From Benincasa hispida (taxonomy: Eukaryota > Streptophyta > Magnoliopsida > Cucurbitales > Cucurbitaceae), in contig NC_052351.1 of the NCBI RefSeq assembly GCF_009727055.1, positions 5,450,886 to 5,514,885 on the forward strand: a DNA stretch of 64,000 nt, read 5' to 3'. The notes beneath the pieces are model-generated. The model made no database searches. It saw only the letters and a program-made list of their open reading frames with translations, and had not been told where the DNA came from. The translations under genes were made by a program, and so were the position numbers. The stretch's first letter is position 1, and each line of letters begins with the position of its first letter. Positions 1 through 10,646 of the stretch are shown piece by piece.

Positions 1-367
1 ATTTTGGGGCTTAAACATAGTGGCCACAACTTCTCTTTGGAAGAGAAGACTCGATCATAGTAGGACTATCACTTATGTTCATTAGAGGGATCGGTGGTAC
101 TTAAGGAGACAAATGTAACTATAGGGGCATAACGGTTATTGGCCCAGATGTACTTACGAGCGATCCATGAAAGGTAGTCGCACCACTGATTGGTTAAGAT
201 GGACACATAATATATCTGTGGTAAGGAAAGTTCAGCTGTCAGTCTTTAGTGGAGTGTCTGGCAGTTAACAGATGGTGGATCCCGTGACTAAAGAGTTTAG
301 TCAGTTATTCACATCCCATTGGGGCTTCGAGCTACCGGTCCGTAAGGTCTCCTTGGTAGCTCAATGG

Positions 368-405
368 CTGTCTCTTATACACATCTAGATGTGTATAAGA
401 GACAG
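368..405. other. Nextera mate-pair junction adapter (artefact)
   Basis: A 38-base perfect inverted repeat made of the 19-base Tn5 mosaic end AGATGTGTATAAGAGACAG preceded by its reverse complement. This is the circularisation junction of Nextera mate-pair libraries, not plant DNA. It joins two LTR parts that are not adjacent in the other copies. Confidence 0.97.
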
Positions 406-420
406 ATCGTATAGTATTTA

Positions 421-580
421 CTAAACGATCGCATAGCTTTTGCTAGATGATCGTTTGCCCAAAGTAAACGATCGTGTAGTGTTTGTAGGCGATAGACACC
501 GAGCTAAACGATCGCATAGCTTTTGCTAGATGATCGTTTGCCCAAAGTAAACGATCGTGTAGTGTTTGTAGGCGATAGAC
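421..580. repeat. 77-bp direct repeat, two identical copies
   Basis: Positions 421-497 and 504-580 are identical, separated by 6 bases, and a partial third copy starts at 634 after the second adapter. Each unit holds the ACGATCG-rich part of the family-A LTR. The exact identity and the adapter at the end of copy 2 suggest the same locus was assembled twice. Confidence 0.85.
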
Positions 581-618
581 CTGTCTCTTATACACATCTA
601 GATGTGTATAAGAGACAG
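581..618. other. Nextera mate-pair junction adapter (artefact)
   Basis: Second complete 38-base junction made of two 19-base Tn5 mosaic ends head to head. It follows directly on the end of the second 77-bp repeat. Confidence 0.97.
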
Positions 619-1206
619 CAGCTGAACAATGAGCTAAACGATCGCATAGCTTTTGCTAGACGATCGTATAACTTTAGCTAAATGATTGGGCATCGACCTA
701 TATTATAAGTCTCCGCCATCTCCCACTTGCCCAGTCGTGTACACGATCGGTGTTTCCTCCTTCGTTTGCTTCATACCAAATCCGAACAGAGCCCATACTC
801 TGGATTCTCACATCGAGAATATCAAGGTAGCCTTCTTGGTGGTGTCTTACTCAACTTGACACTGTCGAGGTGCTATGGAGGTCGTTCATGCTGTTGCTGA
901 GGAGTTCATGGCCGAGGCGATTGTTGAGGATGAGCGTGAAGTGTTTGTGCTGTGTTGCGGTCGTGTAGACCGAGAATCAAGGTTGCTGTTGTTCGAGCGG
1001 TCATGCACAAAGGAGCGTGGAGATGCATCTTCAAATGTTCGTAGAGTTTTCTCTTTGTTCATTTGAGTTTTCATGCTATAATTTCTGTATTGATTGTATA
1101 ACTTCATATTTCTGTTTGAATGTAATTTGTAATGTTGATTCATGATTGTAATTTGGAATGATCTTATTTCCGCTACTCATGGAAATCTCGAGTCTGATTT
1201 CCTTTA

Positions 1207-2054
1207 TCTAGGATTAAGAATACTTTGTTGAACATAGGAGGGGAAACTAAGATTAAAACCTTGAGGCTTAAGAATTGACTACATGTTGGACACATGTTAG
1301 GGCAACCTAAACACACGGTGGACCATATTGTGTGCATAGTGAGGACAAAAAAGAAGACATTGGGTGTATGACATAAAAGATTGTTTTGGATACATCATTT
1401 GAAGGAAAAATGAGTTGGATACATCTTATACGCATAGTGAGGGCCATTCTGGGCACATGGTTATTTAAAGGATGAAAACTTGGCTAAGTGTTGGACAACA
1501 CAAGAGTAGGTTTAACACATCAAAAAATGAAAAATGAAAAGGAGAGGATTGAAAAGAACCAACCATGCATAGAAGGTTAGAAGGAAATCCTTGGACAATA
1601 TCTTGGCATATGCGAGGTTATCAAGTATGGGACATCTACCTTGAGGTGAGTTGCACCAAGTAACCCTAAGCGAAGCACTTGGACGCATACTTGGAGGAAA
1701 TAGGCACCTTAGGCACATGCTTGAGGTGAAGGAGGGTGGCTTTGGATACGTAACCTCAAGAAGTTAGCTTTGGTACATCTTGGATGCATGGAGGACATCT
1801 TTGAGGTTAAGCTTGGATGCATACTTGAAGAATAAGAAGTATGAATGTGCACAAACACTTAGGAAAATAAACAAGAGAGAAACCATGCATGGAGAGGGAG
1901 ATAAAAACCACTAAAAGAGGGAAGAGAAAAAGTTGGGCACACGGTATGGGAGCCATGCAACCAAAGTAGGCTATAATGATATGTGGGTGCATAGTATATG
2001 CATCTAAAGTGAACTTGGATGTCAATCGGGAGTTGAAGCCATGTAGGTCTAGAA
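1207..2054. repeat. Gene-free stretch with degenerate short repeats
   Basis: No coding region is supported. Related phrases recur at irregular spacing (ttggatacatc, gcatagtgagg, ttggatgcatac, ggcacatg), so this looks like a decayed minisatellite or old repeat. I do not recognise its family. Confidence 0.4.
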
Positions 2055-3195
2055 TGAAGGGTTTGAATCTCACAACGGAAGCGTTCTCGTGTGAGATCGC
2101 CTTGCATTCTATAATTTAATTTTTACAATAAACAAAAACGTTGTATTAAATACAATCAATAAACATGTAAACTAGTATGCTATTGGGGAAAGAGTTAGAA
2201 CAATTTTTACCTCTTTAGATTTCCAAATGTCACGAACAATCCTTTCCAAGGTTCCAACGAATGGATCTCCAAATGATCTTAATCACGAACAACTCCTTGA
2301 GTGAGCTCGAATACTACCACAAGAGTTACCTCATTATTCTCTAGGATTTTAATAGAGGGATAAGTGGTATCCAACTATTGGGAGGGGAGAGGAGAATAAC
2401 ATTTTGGAGAGTAGAGAGGCTTAGAAAGAATTTTGCTCAATAACACTAGAGAGTTGTGTATTGTTTGAGTTTCTCTACAATGAGAACTGCGTATTCAGTG
2501 CATTCCCAAGGGGCCATAGGGAGGTCTTTACATGGAGAAGGACCAAATATCTTTCCCAATATATTTTCCTTTTCAATAATTAATTAAATAACATTTATTT
2601 AATTAATTAAACCATTTGATTAAATAACACTTATTCAATTAATTATCCCAATTAAATAACACTTATTTAATTTTCAGTTCTAAATAACACTTATTTAATT
2701 TTCACAATTAAATAACACTTACTTAATTTTGATTTGCACAATAGTTAAATAACTACTTATATGTTAAACCCAATTTAATGTATACATTTAATTATCATAT
2801 ACATCCCATGTATATGTGCAAAACCTCTTTATTAATTAATTCTTTGTGAATCTAATTCACTCGAATTAATTAATTTGAATTTTATTCAAATATTACTTTT
2901 CAATTTGATTATAGATTATATCCATAATTAATTATATATTAATCTCATTAATATATAGTTTCCTTAAATTAATTTAAACAATTCAAGTTATCCCTCTTAC
3001 GTATCCTCTAATGAGCTAACAAGGAGATCTGGTGGACCTGTAGATTAGAAACTCCAACGATATGAGATTAATTGGTTAAGTTCATTAACCAAATTAATCA
3101 ATATTCGTTAACTGTGGATACACTTCACTAAAGACCCACAATTGCAATCTTTTCACTACATATATATTTTTCTGTCCATAGATATAGACCAATAC
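2055..3195 (-). repeat. 3' LTR of copia D, piece 1 (distal end)
   Basis: Starts TGaagggtttgaatc, the reverse complement of a ...CA LTR end, and runs to the insertion of element C at 3,196. It contains an AT-rich stretch with several near-repeats of 'ttaaataacacttattt' at about 2,580-2,730. It continues at 10,897. Confidence 0.65.
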
Positions 3196-4139
3196 TGTAA
3201 GACCCTAACACCAAATCTAAGGTGGAAGGTTATTAAGAGAAGGAAAAATCCTAAGTAGTAAGGAAATATTACTAAAAGGAGTAGACATTAGAGCAAGATA
3301 AAATGATGAAAGCGGTAGTACTAATTTATGTGAAAATAAAGAGGATCAAAAGGTGGCACAGAGAAACAAGTGTTTGGGAATACGGCCAACGCATGTGGAG
3401 AGCCTAAGCACACTAGACGCAAGGGATGCGTGGATGGCTGGCCTATGGGTGCGTGGGAGGCTGGCTCTATGTCGCGCTAACCGTTGGATATAAGAGGCAG
3501 TGGTCATGAGCTTGCATGCGTGAGCAGCTAATGTAAGGGCATGCACAAGGCATGCAGACGCAAGGGTAGGCAAGGACGCGAGCAAGGCATGTGCTAGAAG
3601 CATGTGTCGAACAGCTATGCCAAACGCCTCTACTTATGCGTTGAGCGGCCATGCCAGGCACCCAGCCTATACGTCGAACGCCCTATCGAGCGTCCATGCA
3701 TCGAGCGCCCAACCTATGCGTCAACCCAAGCGCTCAGTCTATGTGTCGAGTGCCCATGCGGCCGAGCGAGCTTGACGAGCAATGGCCAGCATCTATGCCA
3801 TATGTTCATACGTCAGTGGCATACATCCATGATGCGGCCATGGTAATTCGATGCGGCCAAGCGCTAAGGTATCGATTCAAACCAAGGCGTGCGGCGAAGG
3901 GGCTTGCGGCAAAAGAAGTATGCGCCGTTGGCCGAAGGCATGTGTCCATGGAAAAGGCTATGATATCATTTAACATGCGATGGTTATAGCCACCTTAGGC
4001 GATAGTTAATAGATGTATGGGCACATGGACAAAAGGAAGGCTGACCAATGGGAAAAGAACCTCAAGAGAAGATGGCACCATTCAAGAGATGCGTCCATAA
4101 GCATATCAAATTATGTAGATAAACATCCTTAAGTATTAA

Positions 4140-4275
4140 GTGAATGAGGTGGCGAAAGGAGGCTCATACAAAAGTAGCCCTATCACTCTAAGTAGAAGGT
4201 GGAAGAAGGAGGTTACATGCAAAAGTAGTCTTATCACTCTAAGTAGGAGGTGGAAGGAGGTTGCATGCAAAGTAA
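4140..4275 (+). repeat. ~52-bp tandem subrepeat in LTR C
   Basis: Two full units and a partial third of a sequence with 'aaaagtagtcttatcactct' followed by 'aagtaggaggtgga'. The matching place in the 3' LTR is about 9,206-9,340. Confidence 0.7.
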
Positions 4276-5327
4276 GAAATTTGGCTGGCAAATTAAGGTT
4301 AAAACAACTCATGGCATTGCTGGAATGGGCTTAGTGTTAGTAGCCTTAAAAAGGGATAGATGTAGGTTGAATTGTCACAAGGGGGTGAGCTTGGGATGGC
4401 TATAAATAGAGGGGTTGGGCGAGAACAGTTCATTCATGCCATCACCAAAATCTCAGTGTTAAGAGCTTGTTTAGAGTATTAAGTTTGAGTATTGAGGCTG
4501 CCAAAATAATTAGGGTTCGAAGGAGTTGAAGTTGTGAAGCTAGTACGGATGCACAAGCTCAGCCGACCAATGCATCCATCACTGACGTAGCGCGCGCCTT
4601 GTGCCTAACCAACGCTGCATCCATCCATCGCAAAGCAGCGTGCACCTCGCACTAGCCAACACGTCGACCATAACGCTGCAGCACAACGCACGCCATTCCA
4701 ATGCTACAGCCAACCGTGCGACGCAGCACATGAACTCACTGCACAAGGCCGAACGCTCCAGCTGCCTGCCAGCTCCTTGCACTCAGCACAGATAAAATAA
4801 CCTCTAAAGGGGCTGATTTTGAGATTTTGACTAAGTTTTGAGTAGGGTAAGTGGGTACTTTAATATATAAAGATATTTTGGCTATTTTAGCATTAATTAT
4901 TGATATAACAATATTAATTGAGAAATTTTCATTGATATGGAGGAAATTTCAGGAAGATACTCTCACAGTAGTTTCAGTAGAAAATCTTGCTAAGAGTGAG
5001 TGGTTATTAAGATTTATGCATTGCTATATGAATAAATGCATAGGTATGTAGAAGATGCATGATTATATTGTATTTTGCTTGCCATGATATTGTCTGTGTA
5101 ATTACTATGGAAACTAAGCTTATACACAAATTACATAGTTAGCATGCTTAAAAGTGGTACTTGGCGATAAAATATAGTCGGCTTCAGTCGGCGGGAAATG
5201 ATAGTCGGTGACGACCGACGGGAAATATAGTCAAGATACCTAAGCATGGCTAGCAGGAAAATAGTTGTCAATGGGCACATTGGTGGGAAAATGGGATATA
5301 GGAAAGTTTCCATGAAAAGTTGTTATG

Positions 5328-5401
5328 ATTGTTAATAAATGCATGATGTGAATGTTAATATATGCATGATGTGAATGTTAATATATGCATGATGTGAACA
5401 T
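5328..5401 (+). repeat. 24-bp tandem repeat differing between the two LTRs
   Basis: The unit 'gttaatatatgcatgatgtg' with 'aat' occurs three times here (first unit slightly different) but only twice in the 3' LTR at about 10,397-10,443. One unit was gained or lost after insertion. Confidence 0.75.
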
Positions 5402-5862
5402 GCCACGTATAACATGTGGTAGGAGGATAATGATTGAGTAGGCTTACACGTGACTATGCATAGACTATATTGACTTCCCAAAAATATGTTTTGAAATTAA
5501 AGCTATTGTTACTTTAAAAGGCACCACTCACTGGGCTTATTAGCTCACCTTTTTCCAAATGTTTTCTTCTATTTCCCCTCCCCCCTCCCAAGGTTGCAAA
5601 GCGGAGCGTTTAGAGAAGAGTCTACAACCACCAAACACCAGGACTTGGTAATTTCTCAAGGCATAACTCGGATCATGTAATAGAAAAGTATAGGAAAATG
5701 TAGCTACATGTATGGAATTTAGATGGTTATTGTAAACATGTTAAGGCTTTTAATAGATAAAGGGGAAATGTTACACTAAAAATATTGTCTTAGAATGGTA
5801 CTAGTATGTCTTCATGCTCTTTTCTAAGTCTTGGGTTAAGGTTAGGGAGGGGTGTGACAATT

Positions 5863-5873
5863 TGGTATCAGAG
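5863..5873 (+). promoter_or_regulatory. Primer-binding site, initiator tRNA-Met
   Basis: TGGTATCAGAG, complementary to the 3' end of plant initiator tRNA-Met, lies four bases after the 5' LTR. It marks the start of minus-strand synthesis and fixes the element's orientation. Confidence 0.9.
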
Positions 5874-6301
5874 TAAAGGTTTACGTAAAACCTGGGAAGT
5901 TGAGTCTAACATAAGTATAAATTGAAACTAGATAAAAGAAAAAGGAAAAGGGGTAGGTTAAAACCATAGCGGCATCAGGAAAAGGCTTACCTAAGGTATG
6001 GAAGCCAAGTAGTATTAGAAACTGGTCTAGGTCAGAACCTAAAAAGGATAAATATAATGAAGTACATTAGGAAAATCTAAAATGAATGACAAAAGATTAG
6101 GAAAGGTTAGGAAAAGAAGTAAGGGATAATAAGTGGACATAGAAAATTACGAGAAAGGGAAATAGAAGTAAAGAGATTAGTAGATAGTAACCTGAATAAT
6201 GTCCACTGTAAGAAATGAATCCGAGCAAGCAGAGTTGATGGTGGAATGACTTCTATACGCAAGAAGAAAACCATGGCGCTAACTCAGGGGAAACCCTTGA
6301 G

Positions 6302-6801
6302 ATGTCTAAACATAGTATGAATAACAATATCGAACACCCTACTACTTTGAAAAATACAAACTTAGTGGAATCCCGAAGTAATAAGGGATGTCCAAAACGT
6401 GGTAAGAATCATATCGGTCTATGCTTGAAAGGGACCGGAATCTGTTACGGATGTGGTAACTCCGACCATATCCGTAAGAATTGTTATGTTTTTCAGAAAA
6501 GAACGAGAGAAATCCAGGAGAAATACCAGCGGGAGATGGTCGGAGATTCAAGCTCCGGAAGCAACACCGTATTACCAGACTGATGGTAGACCAGGAGTGG
6601 GCACGAGCGACTAAGAAAGATATTACTCGGTGTATAGTGATAGAATTCGAGGAACAACCCTCATATGAATCCAACAATGCAGAATCTTACAAGTTTTGTA
6701 TTTTCTGCAAAGAGATTGGCCATGTCCAGGAAAAATGCCTGTGGAGAGATGAGCGAATGCGTATTAATTTTGAAAACCTACATCTACATAATAGAGAGTA
6801 A
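6302..6801 (+). pseudogene. Upstream gag-tail remnant with two zinc knuckles
   Basis: Two overlapping frames (6,302-6,583 and 6,481-6,801) each hold a retroviral-type CCHC zinc knuckle: CYGCGNSDHIRKNC and CIFCKEIGHVQEKC, both with spacing C-x2-C-x4-H-x4-C. The first is preceded by CPKRGKNHIGLC, the usual spacer before the knuckle in plant gypsy gag, but here the second cysteine is arginine. A complete gag with its own knuckle follows at 7,029, so this looks like the tail of a second gag copy. The element therefore carries duplicated nucleocapsid sequence. Whether the two frames were ever joined is not shown. Confidence 0.6.
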
Positions 6802-6921
6802 ATAGAAAACTCTGAAGACTGAAGTTAACTAGTAATGTAAATAGAAACTATGTATATAAATAAAAGTCGTTTGTTTTTTTGAAATGCATGTCTAATTTAT
6901 ATGTGAATGGTTGTAGATAAA

Positions 6922-8114
6922 ATGCTGAGAAGTGGAAAACGTAGAACTGGGCAACCCTCTGGAAATGAAAGTGAAAGTGAAAGTGCCTCAAGTCATCCGA
7001 GAAAAAAAAAACAAGAGAAGAAGAACAAATGGATAAACTCATCTAAAGACTCCAAGAAAGTTTAGGGAATATACAACCTGATCCCGAGAAGAAATATGGG
7101 ATAGAACGATTGAAATCATTGGGAGCCACAAACTTTGAAGGAACAAAAGACCCTGCAGATGTAGAAGTTTGGATGAATCAGGTAGAAAAATGTTTTGGGG
7201 TAATGAGATGCCCTGAAAACAGGAAAGTAAATCTTGCAACATTCTTACTACAAAAACAGGCAGAAGACTAGTGGAAATTACTGAACAGTAGAATAAGAGA
7301 CCAAGAAGAAATGTGTTGGAAAATATTTTGAAAAGCATTCTTCAAAAGATTCTATCCTCGATTATTCAGAGATATGAAACAAGATGAGTTCCTACACCTC
7401 ATGCAGGGAAACATGACTGTAGCGGAATATGAATTAAAGTATACGGAGCTATCCACATATGCTTTAAACATAGTTGTGGATGAAAAAGAGCACTGTCGGA
7501 GGTTTGAATCAGGATTGAGATAAGAGATTCGAACTCCTGTTACAGTAACCGTGGAATGGGGAGAATTTTCAAAACTACTAGAAGCCGCAATGAGAGTAGA
7601 AAAATGTTTAACGATAGAAAAAGTAAGACTAGAAAAGAACTCATCAATTAGTATGTGGCGGAGAGAAAAACCAAGAAATTTTACTCCCAGAATAAAAAGT
7701 AGAAGTGGATGGAAAAGAAAAGGAATTACAAGCACTAAAGCAGACCCTGAACGGGAAAGCCAGATAAAGGAATCGATGGTGAGTGTAAACCAAAAACCAA
7801 GATGCCCGATCTGTAATAAATATCACTGGGAAAAATGTTGGGAACAAACCTAAGGACGATCTTGCACATGTTTTAAGTGTGGCAACCCAGGACACTTTAA
7901 ACGAGAATGTCCCCAGTTAATGGATACTGGAAATATACAACCACCAAACAACCTGGGAATGAAACAAACGGCTGTCGAGGGAGGACGGATTGTAGGAGGA
8001 AGAAAAGAGGAAACTGGAAAAATGACGTTGGGACAATTATATGGGTTAGCTCAAGCTAGGGAAGACGATCTATCAGTCGTGGGAAAAGGGAAAGAGAAAA
8101 TTCTAGAAGACTAG
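6922..8114 (+). pseudogene. Gag polyprotein of element C, five stop codons
   Basis: From 7,029 to the stop at 8,112-8,114 one frame of about 360 codons encodes a plant retrotransposon gag: the capsid-like core (FEGTKDPADVEVWMNQVEKCF, then a helical block ending MTVAEYELKYTELS) and a C-terminal nucleocapsid with CPICNKYHWEKC and CFKCGNPGHFKREC. The frame is broken by TAA at 7,044, TAG at 7,269, TGA at 7,329, TAA at 7,521 and TAA at 7,851; each lies where a Trp, Gln or Arg codon would fit and needs a single transition. An ATG at 6,922 opens a basic, serine-rich leader in another frame, joined across a run of ten A near 7,005. No protease or RT follows before the 3' LTR. The product would have formed the virus-like particle; the present copy is dead. 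Confidence 0.8.
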
Positions 8115-8212
8115 GATAAAAGCCGTTATGTAATAAAATTGTATCAGGAAAATCAATTAATAAAAATTTTGTTGTAAAATAAGATTCGTTTAATTTCGGG
8201 GATGAAATTATT

Positions 8213-8228
8213 TTAAGGGGGTGGTAAA
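8213..8228 (+). promoter_or_regulatory. Polypurine tract of element C
   Basis: A purine-rich run (ttaagggggtggtaaa) directly before the 3' LTR, the expected place for plus-strand priming. Confidence 0.7.
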
Positions 8229-8639
8229 CGTAAGACCCTAACACCAAATCTAAGGTGGATGGTTATTAAGAGAAGGAAAAATCCTAAGTAGTAAGGAAAT
8301 ATTACTAAAAAGAGTAGACATTGAAGCAAGATAAAATGGTGAAAGCGTTAGTACTAAGTTATGTGAAAATAAAGAGGATCAAAAGGTGGCCAAGAGAAAT
8401 AAGTGTTTTGGAATATGGCCAATGCATGTGGATAGCCTAAGCACACTAAACGCAAGGGATGTGTGGATGGCTGGCCTCAGGGTGCGTGGGAGGCTTGCCC
8501 TATGTCGCGGTAACTATTGGATATTAGAGGCAGTGGCTGTGGGCTTGCATGCATGGGTAGCTAACGCAAGGGCATGCATAAGGCATGCGGATGCAAGGGT
8601 AGACAAGGATACGGGCAAGGCATGTGCTGGAAGCATGTG

Positions 8640-8830
8640 TCGAATGGCTATGCCAAGTGCCCCTGCCCATGCATCGAGCGGCCATGCCAAGCACCCAACC
8701 TATGCATTGAACGCCCTACCGAGTGTCCATGCATCGAACGCATTTGCCAAGTGCCCAGCCTATGTGTCAAGCCCAAGAGTTCAGCCTATGCGTCGAGCGC
8801 CCTGTCGAGTGCCCATGCAAACGAGCGAAC
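8640..8830 (+). repeat. GC-rich degenerate minisatellite in LTR C
   Basis: Repeated phrases of the type 'gtcgagcgcccatgcatcg' and 'tgccaagcgcccagcctatg' at irregular 20-50 base spacing; the counterpart is about 3,600-3,780. The long frame 8,386-8,910 results from this repetition and resembles no protein. Confidence 0.6.
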
Positions 8831-10624
8831 TCGGGGAGCGATGGCCAGCGCCTATGCCACATGCTCATGCATCAGTGGCATACATCCATGATGCGGCCAT
8901 GGTAATTTGATGCGGCCAAGCGCTTAGGCATCGATGTAAACCAAAGCGTGCGGCAAAGGGGCTTGTGGTAAAGGAAGTATGCACCATTGGCTGAAGGAAT
9001 GCGTCCATGGCAAAGGCTATACGTCGATGTCATTTAACATGCGATGGTTATAGCCACCTTAGGTGATAGTTAATAGATGTATGGGCACATGGACAAAAGG
9101 AAGGCTGACCAATGGGAAAAGAACCTCAAGAGAAGATGGCACCATTCAAGAGATGCATCCATAAGCATATCAAATTATATAGATAAACGTCCTTAAGTAT
9201 TAAGTGAATGAGGTGGCGGAAGGAGGCTCATAAAAAGTAGTCCTATCACTCTAAGTTGGAGGTGGAAAAAGAAGGTTACATGCAAAAATAGTCTTATCAC
9301 TCTAAGTAGGAGGTAGAAGAAGGAGGTTGCATGCAAAATATGAAATTTGGCTGGAAAATTAAGGTTAAAACAACTCATGGCATTGCTGGAATGGGCTTAG
9401 TGATGGTAGTCTTAAAAAGGGACAGATGTAGGTTGAGTTGTCACAAGGGGGTGAGCTTGGGATGGCTATAAATAGAGGGGTTGGGCGAGAACAGTTCATT
9501 CATGCCATCACCAAAATCTCAGTGTTAAGAACTTGTTTAGAGTATTAAGTTTGAGTATTGAGGTAGCCAAAATAATTAGGGTTCGAAGGAGTTGAAGCTG
9601 CGAAGCTAGTACCGATGCACAAGCTCAGCCGGCCAACGCATCCATCGCAAACGCAGCGCGCACCTTGTGCCTAACCAACATTGCATCCATCCATTGCAAA
9701 GCAGCGCGTGCCTCGCACCAGCCAACGCGTCGACCATGATGCTGTAACACAACACACGCCAGTCCAATGCTGTAGCCAACCGTGCGATGCAGTACACGCA
9801 CTCTCTGCACAAGGCCGAACGCCCCAGTTTCCTGCTAGACTCCTTGCGCTAACCACGGATAAAATAACCTCTAAAGGGGCTGATTTTGAGATTTTGACTA
9901 AGTTTTGAGTAGGGTAAGTGGGTACTTTAATATATAAAGGTATTTTGGCTATTTTAGCATTAATTATTGATATAACAATATTGATTAAGAAATTTTCATT
10001 GGTATGGAGGAAATTTCAGGAAGATACTCTCAAAGTAGTTTCAGTAGAAAATATTGCTAACGGTGAGTGGTTATTAAGATTTATGCATTTCTATATGAAT
10101 AAATACATAGGTATGTACATGATGCATGATTATAATGTATTTTGCTTGTCATGATATTGTCTGTGTAATTACTATGGAAACTAAGATTATACCCGAATTA
10201 CATAGTTAGCATGCTTAAAAGTGGTACTTGGCGGGAAAATATAGTCAGCTTCGATTGGCGGAAAGTGATAGTCGGTGACGACCGACGGGAAATATAATCA
10301 AGATATCTAAGCATGGCCAGCGGGAAAATAGTTGTCGATGTGCACATTGGCGGGAAAATGGGATATAGGAAAGTTTCCATGAAAAGTTGTTATGATTGTT
10401 AATAAATGCATGATGTGAATGTTAATATATGCATGATGTGAACATGCCACGTATAGCATATGGTAGGAGGATAATGATTGAGTAGGCTTACACGTGACTA
10501 TGCATAGACTATATTGACTTCCCAAAAATATGTTTTGAAATTAAAGCTATTGTTACTTTAAAAGGCACCACTTACTAGACTTATTAGCTCACCTTTTTCC
10601 AAATGTTTTCTTCTATTTCCCCCC

Positions 10625-10646
10625 TATACACATCTAGATGTGTATA
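10625..10646. other. Partial Nextera junction adapter (artefact)
   Basis: The central 22 bases of the same palindromic junction (TATACACATCTAGATGTGTA plus TA), inserted in a C run. The other LTR of the element at 5,570-5,592 has the C run with no insert. Confidence 0.93.

Larger units (their letters stand above)
1..1206 (+). repeat. Family-A copia-type LTR, plus orientation, left-truncated by window
   Basis: This stretch is the reverse complement of the solo LTRs seen at 16,792-18,890 and 19,477-21,550: it has the same block about a 'lactone-like' run of short landmarks (tcatagtaggactat, ggcataacggttatt, ccttggtagctcaatgg) and the same end, where family A finishes in gatttccttCA and this copy reads gatttccttta near 1,206. 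The first ~900 bp of the LTR lie left of the window. Compared with the other copies it lacks the AT-rich block of roughly 400 bp between the 'ctcaatgg' landmark and the CGATCG array; the adapter at 368-405 sits exactly at that gap. The open reading frame at 875-1,066 lies in LTR sequence and has no support as a gene. Confidence 0.75.
3196..5859 (+). repeat. 5' LTR of element C (2,664 bp)
   Basis: Begins TGTAAGACCCTAACACC and ends ggggtgtgaCA, with the primer-binding site four bases later. It matches 8,229-10,896 along its length. GC-rich, ATGC-rich subrepeats lie at about 3,600-3,780 and CG-rich sequence at 4,560-4,790, unlike the AT-rich surroundings. Several reading frames of 60-110 codons in it are by-products of the repeats. 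Confidence 0.9.

Noticed and set aside
368..618. 38-base perfect palindromes as terminal inverted repeats of a transposon
   Set aside because: The sequence is exactly two Tn5 mosaic ends head to head, the Nextera mate-pair junction, with no element between them.
421..690. CGATCG-rich direct repeats as a CRISPR array
   Set aside because: Repeat and spacer lengths are irregular, the spacers are not unique, there are no cas genes, and the DNA is plant LTR sequence.
8386..8910. A 174-codon frame as a gene
   Set aside because: It lies in the LTR of element C, consists of repeated Ala/Pro/Ser-rich units, and several other frames are open over the same subrepeats.
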